From positions 1-36,527 of the forward strand of contig NZ_LMGJ01000011.1 in assembly GCF_001427385.1 (NCBI RefSeq): 36,527 bases of DNA, written 5' to 3'. The translations under genes were made by a program, and so were the position numbers. Of this stretch, positions 1 through 8,091 are shown in pieces. Positions within the stretch are counted from its first letter, which is position 1. Every line of letters starts with the position of its first letter. Source of the stretch: Mesorhizobium sp. Root157. GTDB taxonomy: Bacteria; Pseudomonadota; Alphaproteobacteria; Rhizobiales; Rhizobiaceae. The notes below the pieces were generated by a model, which searched no databases, was not told the origin of the DNA, and saw only the letters and a list, made by a program, of their open reading frames with translations.

Positions 1-47
1 GGCCAATCCCTTGACCAAACCCTGATCAGAAAACCATACTCAGAGGT

Positions 48-97
48 GGCTCACTTCTCGGTGGAAAAACCGGCTCAGTTCCGCGTGGAAACCAACA
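48..97. mobile_element. Terminal repeats of an IS21-like element (end only)
   Basis: Two related 20-base units start at 48 and 72, a period of 24. Both begin GGCTCA, both end GTGGAAA, and they match at 16 of 20 positions. The second runs into ACCAACA, so a CA-3' end could lie at about 97. Tandem terminal repeats of this size and a TG...CA boundary are typical of the IS21 family. No transposase gene is visible because the window starts here. The family call is inference from the repeat pattern. Confidence 0.5.
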
Positions 98-233
98 AAC
101 CAATGGTTCCGCGCACGGCAAATGGAACTTAAGCCCTTGCCAAGCATTAGGTTCGAACTTGCAAGACGCGCGATGATCCTGCACCTTAAAGCATAGAATG
201 CTGCGATCGCTGCAATAAGCCAAGGAGCTAGCG

Positions 234-935
234 ATGAGAGAAATCATTCTTGCGGGCGTGTTCGCACTCTCGGTTTCGACTTGTCTGGCCCAGACGAGCA
301 CGACACCACAGCCGGCGTCTCCCGAAGCTGCTTCGCCTGCCGTTCAAAAGCCCGTCGCGCAACAAGGCGGCCCGGCCGATCTGTGTCAGGAAATCCTTGT
401 CTTCATGAAAACTCCTCCAGAAGCGGCGGTAGCGCCCGGGGCGGCGAAACCGGCGACGACCGGCGCTCAACAGGCAGCATCTTCGCAATCTGCATCTAAC
501 CCGCAGGGTTCGTCCGCTTTGGCTGGCACGACCGACAACAACAAGGCTGTTTTGGGTGACAGCGGGTCGAATTCTGCACAGGCGGTTACCGGACAGAAGG
601 GTGTCGCAACCGATGCGCCGGAGCCGAGCAAAGACAACGCCAATTCCGGGTCTGTTGCCAATGCGCCTCAGAAAGAATCACGGTCGGCACCCACGCCCCC
701 CGCCGATGTGACAAGCACGCCCAGGGAGTCCGTGCTGACGATGGAGGCGGCCCAGCAACTCGCCGACGTAGATGATATCGCGCAATGCCAAAAGATGGCC
801 CGTAAAATGAGAGTGGCTGGCGTCTCCATGCCGCCGCCGCTCATTGCATTGGCGGCGTTGGATTTGCAGCATCAGCCGAAATCGGGCGTGTCGACCGAAC
901 CTTCTGGGAGTGCGGTGCCGGCAGGCGACGAGTAG
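234..935 (+). CDS. Secreted Ala/Ser/Pro-rich hypothetical protein
   Basis: This 233-residue protein has a cleavable signal peptide: a short charged start, a hydrophobic stretch and a cleavage-type site near residue 20 (CLAQ). The rest is low-complexity, rich in Ala, Ser, Pro, Gln and Gly, with short segments of mixed composition near residues 48-60 (DLCQEILVFMKTPPEA) and 165-205 (AAQQLADVDDIAQCQKMARK). The two Cys-containing segments could be the conserved ends of a periplasmic protein with a disordered linker between them. An AAGGAGC ribosome site precedes the ATG by a good distance. I do not recognise a family and assign no function. The small membrane-anchored gene downstream may be co-transcribed. 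Confidence 0.7.
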   Translation: MREIILAGVFALSVSTCLAQTSTTPQPASPEAASPAVQKPVAQQGGPADLCQEILVFMKTPPEAAVAPGAAKPATTGAQQAASSQSASNPQGSSALAGTTDNNKAVLGDSGSNSAQAVTGQKGVATDAPEPSKDNANSGSVANAPQKESRSAPTPPADVTSTPRESVLTMEAAQQLADVDDIAQCQKMARKMRVAGVSMPPPLIALAALDLQHQPKSGVSTEPSGSAVPAGDE

Positions 936-1011
936 GTGAAACGAAGACCACGGAGCGATGGCAGCCCGACCGGGCTGTCTTGACGGACAACCAAGAAAGA
1001 GGAGGTCGGAT

Positions 1012-1227
1012 TTGGGCATGATCTTGTCGGGAATCGTCGTTACAGGGGCAATCGCTTTTGGCACTGGCTATTTTTTTCTGAATGTACAGCCCGAACAGCA
1101 GGCCTGGCAGGCCTACAGCACCGAAAGCACAAGGGTTAGCGACCCTGGTCACAACCTCGTCGGGCAGAACTGGACGGGCGACCTCGGGAACGTTCTTTCG
1201 GGCGATAGCGAGAAAACGCCCTCTTAA
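1012..1227 (+). CDS. Small single-span membrane protein, hypothetical
   Basis: About 71 residues. A single hydrophobic segment (ILSGIVVTGAIAFGTGYFFL) at the N-terminus is followed by a short polar tail containing EQQAWQAY. The ribosome site GGAGG at 1001-1005 lies 6 bases before a TTG at 1012 and 12 bases before an ATG at 1018. I favour the TTG, but the ATG is possible. The open frame reaches further upstream to an ATG at 958, which has no good ribosome site and would bury the hydrophobic segment. It follows the secreted-protein gene by about 75 bases on the same strand. No function is recognised. Confidence 0.55.
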   Translation: MGMILSGIVVTGAIAFGTGYFFLNVQPEQQAWQAYSTESTRVSDPGHNLVGQNWTGDLGNVLSGDSEKTPS

Positions 1228-1583
1228 GAGCGCAGAAGGACACGCTAACAGTTCGATTGAGATCGGACCGAAAGTCGATCCCACTTTTCGGCCCGATACT
1301 TCAACTTTTCAGCGACACAGAGTTGGATTGCATGGATGCTCCGCCTGCGCGTTTTACGCATGGACGTGACCGACGACGTCGCTACCGCACCACTCAACGA
1401 TGATGCGATGCTGGATCACAAATTTCGGCCCTGATCGATGGCCCCGCGCCGAAACGGATCGCAACGAAACGGGCCTCACCGGAAAGGTACGGCCCGTTTC
1501 CGGGTCTCTTTTCGTCATCGAAGATGAAACCGGCTATGACCGCAACTGCTCGATGCGATGTTTACTTGCGCCAGGTCGGTCGT
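1228..1583. other. Intergenic stretch between convergent units
   Basis: No convincing gene. It separates the plus-strand small membrane gene from the minus-strand formate dehydrogenase operon and holds the hairpin at 1466-1500. Confidence 0.5.
1466..1511. terminator. Perfect 10-bp hairpin, likely terminator between convergent genes
   Basis: GAAACGGGCC (1466-1475) pairs perfectly with GGCCCGTTTC (1491-1500) across a 15-base loop, followed by CGGGTCTCTTTT on the plus strand. It lies between a plus-strand gene and the 3' end of the minus-strand operon, so it could end transcripts from either side. The T-run is interrupted, so efficiency is uncertain. Confidence 0.5.
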
Positions 1584-2606
1584 CTATTCTGCCGGCTCGG
1601 CGGCTGTATGTGGCGGCGTCCGACCGCCGACCTTTTCTTGCTGCTCCTCGACCCAGGCGCTGTGGTGTTCCTTGGCCCAGTTCAGGTCCACCGTGCCGGA
1701 GCCCATTGCCTCATAGGCGCCTTCCATGCCGAGCGTGCCGATATAGATATGCGCTATGATAACCGCGACCATGAGGACGCCAATGATGGCATGAACATAT
1801 TGCGCCGTCTGCATGCCGTTTATGTCGGTGAAGGCGAAGGGAAACAGCATGTAGATGCCTGAGACAGACAGGGAAATTCCGCCCAGCACGACTGACCAGA
1901 AGACGAGCTTCTGCCCTGTGTTGAAGCGGCCTGCCGGCGGATGCGTCCTGTTCGATTTGTCCAAAAGTCCACCGGCGGACTTTATCCAGTTCGCATCGTA
2001 GCGGTCCGGGAGGTTGTACCAAACCCACACTACCAGCATCACCAATACGCCGAGCATGAACGCCCAGGAGACGAAGTGATGCGCATATTTGCTCCAACTC
2101 GACCAGGTCGAGAATGCCTCCGGTCCGATCAACGGGAGCACCAGACGCCGGCCGAAAATGAGGTTCAAACCGGTGATCGCAAGGACGATAAAGGCCGTTG
2201 CGGTTGTCCAGTGCATGAGGCGTTCCAGCGCATTGAACCGGAGGATCTTTTGCCTCGATTCACCCGCTTGGGTCCGCACCCGGCCCCTGATGAAGAAGAA
2301 AAGCGCGATCGCAAGCAGCATACCGATAATGGCGACGGCACCGACCCACGGCAACGTGCTTCGCTGGAAGCTCTGATAGTCGCGGCCCTGGGGTTGTTGC
2401 AAGGTCGCGGCTTTCTGGTCCGGTATGGTGATGCGGCCCTGGATCTTGCCGAGTTCATCGAGAAGCTGCTGTTCGCTCACCGCCTGCGCGGCGGGGGCGT
2501 TGGCCGTTGTGTTCTGCGCCCACGCAGGAGCCACCAGCAGCCCAAGAGCCAGAATGAATGCTGCGACAACCGGCGAAATCAATCGATCAAGGCTCCAGAT
2601 CCGCAT
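1584..2606 (-). CDS. fdoI: Formate dehydrogenase gamma subunit (cytochrome b556)
   Basis: This 340-residue membrane subunit anchors the dehydrogenase and passes electrons from the Fe-S subunit to quinone through two b hemes. It has an N-terminal signal-like segment ending near APAWAQ, a linker, then about five membrane spans. Likely heme ligands are the His residues in LMHWTTATAF, KYAHHFVSW, QYVHAIIG and IAHIYIG, the arrangement expected of the FdnI/FdoI family. The N-terminal extension of roughly 100 residues makes it longer than E. coli FdnI, as is usual in proteobacterial FDH3-type operons. The ATG at 2606 is preceded by GGAGGA on the minus strand. It is the last gene of the structural set alpha-beta-gamma. 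Confidence 0.93.
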   Translation of the reverse strand: MRIWSLDRLISPVVAAFILALGLLVAPAWAQNTTANAPAAQAVSEQQLLDELGKIQGRITIPDQKAATLQQPQGRDYQSFQRSTLPWVGAVAIIGMLLAIALFFFIRGRVRTQAGESRQKILRFNALERLMHWTTATAFIVLAITGLNLIFGRRLVLPLIGPEAFSTWSSWSKYAHHFVSWAFMLGVLVMLVVWVWYNLPDRYDANWIKSAGGLLDKSNRTHPPAGRFNTGQKLVFWSVVLGGISLSVSGIYMLFPFAFTDINGMQTAQYVHAIIGVLMVAVIIAHIYIGTLGMEGAYEAMGSGTVDLNWAKEHHSAWVEEQQEKVGGRTPPHTAAEPAE

Positions 2607-2766
2607 TTGCTCCGTCCTCCCGAACTTGTTTCGCTGCGGGTCCAACCGGCACCCGCTGCCTGAACTGCTGGAGTATCGGGCCGACCGGAGAGCCGGCTTC
2701 CCGCTTGCCCCGATGCAAGATCAAATTGCTGGAGCGTCCTTTGCGTCCGAAAGGACGCAGGGCGCT

Positions 2767-3363
2767 CTAAACTCCGACCGTCTCCCGATAGGCTGTCCGC
2801 CAGCCCCATGCGCCCGAGCCATAGCCCCGCTGCGTCACTCGTTCCTTGTAGATCTCGGCAATGATCTCGCCATCACCGGCAAGCAGCGATTTCGTAGAAC
2901 ACATTTCCGCGCAGAGCGGCAGCTTGCCTTCGGCCAGCCGGTTGGCGCCGTATTTCTGGTATTCGATCTCGGGGGAATCCTGCTCCGGCCCAGCTGCGCA
3001 GAAGGTGCATTTGTCCATCTTGCCGCGCGAGCCGAAATTGCCGACGCGTGGATATTGCGGTGCGCCGAACGGGCAGGCGTAGAAACAGTAGCCGCAACCG
3101 ATGCACAAATCCTTCGAGTGCAGCACCACCGCGTCCGCCGTCGTATAAAAGCAATCGACCGGGCACACCGCCGCGCAAGGCGCGTCGGTGCAGTGCATGC
3201 AGGCCATCGAGACGGAACGTTCGCCCGGCTTGCCGTCGTTGACGGTGACGACGCGGCGCCGGTTGATGCCCCACGGCACGTCGTTTTCGTTTTTGCAGGC
3301 GGTGACGCAGGCGTTGCACTCGATGCACCGATCCGCGTCGCACAGGAATTTCATCCGCGCCAT
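2767..3363 (-). CDS. fdh3B: Formate dehydrogenase FDH3-type beta subunit (4 x [4Fe-4S])
   Basis: This 198-residue ferredoxin-like subunit carries electrons from the molybdenum subunit to the cytochrome b. Sixteen cysteines fall in four clusters: C13/C16/C19/C23, C55/C58/C63/C67, C87/C90/C93/C97 and C119/C122/C151/C155. Unlike E. coli FdnH it has no C-terminal membrane helix, so it is the short FDH3-type form and must rely on the gamma subunit for docking. The ATG at 3363 follows GGGGAGG on the minus strand. An open frame extends upstream into the alpha gene but lacks family similarity there. Its start lies 13 bases after the alpha stop, implying coupled translation. Confidence 0.95.
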   Translation of the reverse strand: MARMKFLCDADRCIECNACVTACKNENDVPWGINRRRVVTVNDGKPGERSVSMACMHCTDAPCAAVCPVDCFYTTADAVVLHSKDLCIGCGYCFYACPFGAPQYPRVGNFGSRGKMDKCTFCAAGPEQDSPEIEYQKYGANRLAEGKLPLCAEMCSTKSLLAGDGEIIAEIYKERVTQRGYGSGAWGWRTAYRETVGV

Positions 3364-3376
3364 TCTCGTTCCTCCC

Positions 3377-6295
3377 CTACACCGCCGCGATCTGGCAAAG
3401 CGTGACCTTCGGCTCCTGCATGCCCGTCGCCGGATCGTAGCCATAGGTGGTGATGCTGTTGGCACTCTCGCCGAGAACGTAAGGATCGGTCCCCTCGGGA
3501 TAATTGGTCCGCAGGTCCTCGCCCTGGAACCAGCCGCCGAAGTGGAAGGGCATGAACGCGACCCCCTTGCCGACGCGCTCGGTGACAAGGGCTTTCACTT
3601 TTGCCTTGACGTTGTTTTCGGCCCCGCTTACCCAGACCCAACCTCCATCGTTGATCCCGCGCGAGGCGGCATCGTCAGGGTTGATCTCGACGAACATGTC
3701 CTGCTGCAACTCGGCGAGCCATCGGTTCGAGCGGGTTTCCTCGCCGCCGCCCTCGTATTCGACAAGCCGGCCCGTCGTCAGGATGATCGGGAACGATTTG
3801 GCAGTGCCGTTGTCGACAGCCGCCTTTTGCACACTGAAGCCCATATTCGGCAGGCGGAACTGCTTGGCGTCCGGATAGGTTGGATATTTTGCGACAAGGT
3901 CCACCTTGGGCGTGTAGATCGGCTCGCGATGAATCGGCACCGGGTCCGGCAGGTTCCAGGCCAGCGCCCTTGCCTTGCCGTTGCCGTAGGGATGACAGCC
4001 ATGGCGGAGCGCCACGCGCTGGATGCCGCCGGACAGGTCGGTAGACCACGACACCTTGCCGATGTCGCCCATGTCGTCGCCGATCGGCTGGATGACGCTC
4101 AGTTCTTCCGCGGTCAGGTCCCGATCCCAGCCGAGCTTCTGGAGTACGGCCATGGTGAATTCCGGATAGCCGTCGGTGAGTTCGGACCCGTTCGTGTAGG
4201 AGCCTTCGGCGAGCAGCGTTTCGCCGTTTCGTTCGACGCCGAAGCGGGCGCGGAACGGGCTGCCGCCATCCATGACATGCAGGCCGGTACTGTAAAGGTT
4301 GGAGGTTCCGGGGTGGCGGATCTCCGGCTTACCCCAGCACGGCCAGGGCAGGCCGTAATAATCGCCGCCGACCTCCGGGTCGTCCTTCGGCGCGCGCAGT
4401 GTGAGGAGGTCGAATTTGTGCTGGTTGCGCATATGCGCCTTGAGCCGCTCTGGCGACTGGCCGCAATAGCCGGTCGACCAGCTGCCGCGGTTCATCTCGC
4501 GCAACACGTCCTCGGGCACCGGCCGGTCGCCTTCGACCTTGATGTTCTTGAACATCCAGTCGGCAAGCCCAAGCTTCTTCGACAGCAGGTAAAGGACCTG
4601 GTAGTCGTCCTTCTGCTCGAAGCTTGGCGCAACGATCTGCTCACCCCATTGGAGCGCGCGGTTGGAGGCAACCCGCGACCCCGAGGTTTCGAATTGCGTG
4701 CAGACTGGCAACAGATAGGTGTTGTCCTTGCGTCCCGCCTTTACCGCGAGCGAGGCCCAGGTCGTGGGGTGGGGATCGGCCACGACGAGCAACTCAAGCC
4801 CGGCGAGCCCCTCGATCGATTCTGGTATGCGCGTGATACTGTTGCTGGCGTGGCCCTGTACAAACATCGACCGCATGATGTCGGGCTGGTCGATGTCTTC
4901 CTTCGCCAGCGAAACCGAATCGAACCATCGGGTCAACGGGATGCCGGGTGTTTCCATCAGTTCTTTGGAAGAGAATTGGCCCACTAGGTCGTTATAGGGA
5001 ATCTCCCAGACGCGTCCCCAATGCTTCCAAGCGCCTTCCGTCAGCCCGTAATAGAACGGCAGGGTGACGACATCGAGTCCGATATCCGTCGCGCCCTGAA
5101 CGTTGTCGTGGCCGCGGAAGATATTGGCGCCGGTGCCCGGTTTGCCGACATTGCCGGTGGCGAGGCACAGGATGCAACTCGCCCGCGTATTGGCCGTTCC
5201 GACGGTGTGGTGCGTCTGGCCCATGCACCAGATAATCGTTGCCGGCTTTTGGGTAGCGAAGGTCTCGGCGATGCGCTTCAGCTGGTCGCCGGGCACACCG
5301 GTGATCGTTTCGACCTCGTCCGGGGTGTACTTCGCCACCTCCTTTCGGACCTCGTCCATCCCGTAGACGCGCTGGGCAATAAATTCCTTGTCCTCCCAGC
5401 CGTTTTCGAAGATGTGCCACAGCATCCCCCAGAGCAGGGCGATGTCGGTGCCGGACCTGAAGCGGGCGTATTCCGTGGCATGAGCTGCCGTGCGGGTGAA
5501 GCGCGGGTCCATGACGATGAGGTTGGCGTTGTTGAGTTCTTTGCCCTCGAGCAGGTGCTGCATGGCGACCGGATGCGCCTCGGCCGGATTCCCGCCCAGG
5601 ACAAGCATCGTCTTGGAGTTTCTTATATCGTTGTATGAATTGGTCATCGCCCCGTAGCCCCAGGTGTTGGCTACGCCGGCAACCGTCGTCGAATGGCAGA
5701 TGCGCGCCTGGTGGTCCTGGTTGTTCGTCCCCCACAGAGCGGCGAGTTTGCGGAACAGATAGGTGCCTTCGTTGGAGAATTTCGCCGATCCCATCCAGTA
5801 GGTAGATTCCGGTCCGGACTTCTTACGAATTTCTAGAAGCTTATCGCCGATGCCGTTGATCGCCTCGTCCCAGGTGGTGCGCTCCCATTGGCCGTCGACG
5901 AGCTTCATGGGGTATTTCAGGCGGCGGTCGCTGTGCACGAGTTCGCGCACGCTGGCGCCCTTGGCGCAATGCGAGCCGCGGTTGAAGGGGCTGTCCCAGG
6001 AGGGCTCCTGGCCGGTCCAGACGCCGTTCTGAATCTCGGCCGTTACGGTGCATCCCACCGAGCAATGGGTACAAATGCTCTTCTTGAGTTCGATCGGCAC
6101 GCCCGGCTGCGGCGGGCTGATATCGGCGGCCTTGACCGTGCCGAGATGGAACGCACCCAGCGACGCCAGGCCGCCAGCAGTGAGGCCGGAGCGGCGCAGG
6201 AATGTACGTCGATCCATGGAGGCGGCCGCCAGGCCACCGGTGAGAGCCTGCAGTCGCGTGCGGCTTGCCTGTCCACTCTTGCGCTTCGTCAGCAT
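3377..6295 (-). CDS. fdhA: Formate dehydrogenase alpha subunit, Mo/W-bis-MGD, Cys type
   Basis: This 972-residue catalytic subunit oxidises formate to CO2. The Tat motif DRRTFLRR lies at residues 28-35 and is followed by a hydrophobic segment, so the folded enzyme is exported. A [4Fe-4S] site is formed by C75, C78, C82 and C110. In the active-site motif ARICHST, Cys200 occupies the place of selenocysteine in E. coli FdnG, next to His201. Molybdopterin-binding segments follow (for example GGNPAEAHP and CMGQTHHT), and a C-terminal molydopterin-dinucleotide domain contains LTTGRLVEYEGGG. The ATG at 6295 has TGAGG upstream. An internal ATG at residue 27 would still keep the Tat motif, so the exact start is not certain. 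It is followed directly by the beta gene and preceded by a small Tat protein. Confidence 0.96.
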   Translation of the reverse strand: MLTKRKSGQASRTRLQALTGGLAAASMDRRTFLRRSGLTAGGLASLGAFHLGTVKAADISPPQPGVPIELKKSICTHCSVGCTVTAEIQNGVWTGQEPSWDSPFNRGSHCAKGASVRELVHSDRRLKYPMKLVDGQWERTTWDEAINGIGDKLLEIRKKSGPESTYWMGSAKFSNEGTYLFRKLAALWGTNNQDHQARICHSTTVAGVANTWGYGAMTNSYNDIRNSKTMLVLGGNPAEAHPVAMQHLLEGKELNNANLIVMDPRFTRTAAHATEYARFRSGTDIALLWGMLWHIFENGWEDKEFIAQRVYGMDEVRKEVAKYTPDEVETITGVPGDQLKRIAETFATQKPATIIWCMGQTHHTVGTANTRASCILCLATGNVGKPGTGANIFRGHDNVQGATDIGLDVVTLPFYYGLTEGAWKHWGRVWEIPYNDLVGQFSSKELMETPGIPLTRWFDSVSLAKEDIDQPDIMRSMFVQGHASNSITRIPESIEGLAGLELLVVADPHPTTWASLAVKAGRKDNTYLLPVCTQFETSGSRVASNRALQWGEQIVAPSFEQKDDYQVLYLLSKKLGLADWMFKNIKVEGDRPVPEDVLREMNRGSWSTGYCGQSPERLKAHMRNQHKFDLLTLRAPKDDPEVGGDYYGLPWPCWGKPEIRHPGTSNLYSTGLHVMDGGSPFRARFGVERNGETLLAEGSYTNGSELTDGYPEFTMAVLQKLGWDRDLTAEELSVIQPIGDDMGDIGKVSWSTDLSGGIQRVALRHGCHPYGNGKARALAWNLPDPVPIHREPIYTPKVDLVAKYPTYPDAKQFRLPNMGFSVQKAAVDNGTAKSFPIILTTGRLVEYEGGGEETRSNRWLAELQQDMFVEINPDDAASRGINDGGWVWVSGAENNVKAKVKALVTERVGKGVAFMPFHFGGWFQGEDLRTNYPEGTDPYVLGESANSITTYGYDPATGMQEPKVTLCQIAAV

Positions 6296-6302
6296 GGCAA
6301 CC

Positions 6303-6512
6303 TCACTTGTGCTCGGGATAGCGATTGACGCGATAGTAGGCCTTGATGTGATCCGTTTCCTGGTAGCGAGCCCGCATCTCCTCCTGGCCGGGACCATAGG
6401 CAAGCGCCTCGGTGGGGGTGAGCGCGACCGTCGCGACAGCGGCTGTCGATGCACCTCCGAATGCCCTAAGGAAGTTGCGCCGGCTCAATGCCGCCTGCTG
6501 CTTATCCTGCAT
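6303..6512 (-). CDS. Small Tat-signal protein of formate dehydrogenase operons
   Basis: A 69-residue protein whose N-terminal half is a twin-arginine signal (SRRNFLRAFGG then a hydrophobic stretch ending TEALAYG). A short conserved tail is rich in charged and aromatic residues (HIKAYYRVNRYPEHK). It matches the family described as 'formate dehydrogenase region TAT target' (TIGR02811), found just upstream of the alpha gene in many proteobacteria. Its molecular role is not established; it may be a small structural subunit or an export companion. The ATG at 6512 has GGGAGGG six bases upstream. It ends 7 bases before the alpha start. Confidence 0.88.
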   Translation of the reverse strand: MQDKQQAALSRRNFLRAFGGASTAAVATVALTPTEALAYGPGQEEMRARYQETDHIKAYYRVNRYPEHK

Positions 6513-6556
6513 CTTCCACCCTCCCAACTAGCGGGGCATTGCGCCTCGGCATGCGT

Positions 6557-7228
6557 CTATGCGCTTCGTCGCGCCTCCATGGCGAACGCTTCGCTTTCGA
6601 TCTCGATGAAAAGCCGACCGACCGTGCCGACCGAGCGGTAGAATTTGGCGGCTTTCGCGCTTTCCAGATTACTGAAGATACGCGCGGCCCACGGCTCGAC
6701 ATGGCGCTCGAAGAAAGTCTGCTCGTCACCGCCTGAAATACTGAAGCGATTACTGGCAAAGCCGCTCATCATCTCGCATATGCTGCCGAGATGATCCTCA
6801 GGTTCGCAATGGCCATCGGCGCGCGCGATGCCGAAGCGGATCATGTCTGCGCGCAGGCGCGCAAGCGGCCGCTCGTTGAGGAAACCGGTGAGGTAATAGG
6901 ACGCGTAGGGAAGAATCTCGCCGCGTCCCACGCCGATAAACAGCTCGAAATATTCGCGCTTGACCGCCGCCGGGGAGGTCGATGCCGCTGCCTGTGCAAG
7001 TGCATTGTGGGCGCGGCCAAGCGGCGTATCGCCGTTGTCTTGCAAACATGAAAGCCGAGAGAGTTGGCTGCTATCGGGCGGCGTGACCAACAGCGAGGCG
7101 AGAAGGGCATATTCGTCCGACCGGGCCTTGTCGATGTCGTCGAGAACAGTCGTGCTTACGCCGAAGGTCGAAGCATTCGCTTCATCCGACCGTTCCGGTG
7201 CCTGACCTAAAGGCAAGTCTGGGTTCAT
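6557..7228 (-). CDS. TorD/DmsD-family molybdoenzyme chaperone
   Basis: This 223-residue, mostly helical protein fits the TorD-like chaperone family. Supporting segments are VKREYFELFIGVGRGEILPYASYYLTGFL in the middle, cut here to its features: an E-Y-F-x-L-F core, a P-Y-x-S-Y-Y turn, and a C-terminal FFERHVEPWAARIF. Such chaperones bind Tat signal peptides and hold the apo-enzyme until the molybdenum cofactor is inserted. The likely client is the alpha subunit encoded two genes downstream, though the small Tat protein is another possibility. The ATG at 7228 has AAGGTC upstream. A 155-base gap with promoter-like signals separates it from the DUF3306 gene. Confidence 0.88.
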   Translation of the reverse strand: MNPDLPLGQAPERSDEANASTFGVSTTVLDDIDKARSDEYALLASLLVTPPDSSQLSRLSCLQDNGDTPLGRAHNALAQAAASTSPAAVKREYFELFIGVGRGEILPYASYYLTGFLNERPLARLRADMIRFGIARADGHCEPEDHLGSICEMMSGFASNRFSISGGDEQTFFERHVEPWAARIFSNLESAKAAKFYRSVGTVGRLFIEIESEAFAMEARRSA

Positions 7229-7267
7229 TGTCTGACCTTGACTGCGTTGCCTGCGATTGGGTCACCC

Positions 7268-7295
7268 ATAGTAACCAGACAGCCAGTGAATGCAA
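7268..7295 (-). promoter_or_regulatory. Candidate sigma-70-type promoter upstream of torD-like gene
   Basis: On the minus strand TTGCAT (7290-7295) and TACTAT (7268-7273) are separated by 16 bases, about 40 bases before the TorD-like start codon. Each box matches the consensus at 4 of 6 positions. Inferred from sequence only. Confidence 0.35.
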
Positions 7296-7316
7296 CAGTC
7301 CAGTCTTGCAGGCTAT

Positions 7317-7334
7317 TGCATATGGCTGCATATG
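7317..7334. repeat. Tandem TGCATATG direct repeat, possible operator
   Basis: TGCATATG occurs at 7317-7324 and 7327-7334, a 10-base period or about one helical turn. It lies just upstream of the candidate promoter in the gap before the TorD-like gene, where an activator could bind. No other copies were noticed nearby. Confidence 0.35.
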
Positions 7335-7383
7335 ACGTCTCTTTGATTTCTTACCCTCCCTAAATCCTTTCGGCGAATGCCGG

Positions 7384-8091
7384 TCAGCGCGGCATCGCCC
7401 CGCCGTGGCGGGGCCGGGCGAAGGTCTCGGGAAGCTGGAATGAACTGCTCCCGTCCGGCAAAGGCGAGTGTGCCTCTCCTTCGACCGACAAGCTGACACC
7501 TGCTCCTGCGACGACAGGTAATGGCTCCGCTCCAGGCAGTTCGACCGCGGGCGAAGCCTCCGGTTTCTCCACGGTGGGTGCTGCGTCGCGGGGCTGGTCC
7601 TGCAACAGATCGACCGTCGGCGCGGCTTCGAGCGGTTGCGCAACGCTGTCGATGGCGTGCGCTGCTTTCGACAGGAAACTGACGACCGCTTTCTTGGCGT
7701 CGAGCGGGCCGAACCCCGCCATCGAGCCTGGCTGGTTGAAGTCCCAGGCATTTTCCGAGGGGCCTACATAGTCGCGGATTCCGGAGTCGAGCGACCATAT
7801 CCTGCGCAAGGCAGCCTGCTTCAGCTCCATCGGAACGCCTTTCTTCAGGAAAGCCGTAACGTCGCTTTCGGCCGTCAGGTCTTCGACGCGCGGAAGAGGC
7901 TCCACCACCTCCGCGTCAAGCTCCTCTGCTTCCGTTTCGGACGGGCTGGGCTGGGAAACGGGCGCGCCGTCTGCTGCCGTGATCTCGTCGGGCTCATGTT
8001 CTGCTTCATGGGACGCGGGCGCTTCATCGAGTAGCTTGGCCAGTTTGCGGCGCGACCAGCGGGCAAGAATATTGTCGTTGCCGCCGGTCAT
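7384..8091 (-). CDS. DUF3306 domain protein of formate dehydrogenase cluster
   Basis: This 235-residue protein has the DUF3306 signature: an N-terminal LARWSRRKLAKL motif, then an acidic linker, then a conserved core (VTAFLKKGVPMELKQAALRR followed by WSLDSGIRDYVGP and AWDFNQP). The C-terminal third is low-complexity, rich in Pro, Ala, Glu and Ser. No signal peptide is visible, so it is probably cytoplasmic. DUF3306 genes sit beside DUF3305 in formate dehydrogenase loci, but a biochemical role is not known to me. Its ATG overlaps the DUF3305 stop by four bases (ATGA), which shows translational coupling. Confidence 0.88.
   Translation of the reverse strand: MTGGNDNILARWSRRKLAKLLDEAPASHEAEHEPDEITAADGAPVSQPSPSETEAEELDAEVVEPLPRVEDLTAESDVTAFLKKGVPMELKQAALRRIWSLDSGIRDYVGPSENAWDFNQPGSMAGFGPLDAKKAVVSFLSKAAHAIDSVAQPLEAAPTVDLLQDQPRDAAPTVEKPEASPAVELPGAEPLPVVAGAGVSLSVEGEAHSPLPDGSSSFQLPETFARPRHGGAMPR

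Noticed and set aside
3188..4987. A long open frame on the plus strand opposite the formate dehydrogenase beta and alpha genes (about 600 codons)
   Set aside because: It mirrors the codon bias of the real minus-strand genes, has no ribosome site and no recognisable domain.
5740..5780. Possibility that the formate dehydrogenase alpha subunit contains selenocysteine
   Set aside because: The active-site codon reads Cys (ARICHST), with no in-frame TGA, so no selenocysteine machinery is needed.
7182..7324. A short minus-strand frame beginning MQPYAIACKTG overlapping the TorD-like start
   Set aside because: Weak ribosome site and overlaps promoter-like signals and the torD start; cannot be supported as a leader peptide.
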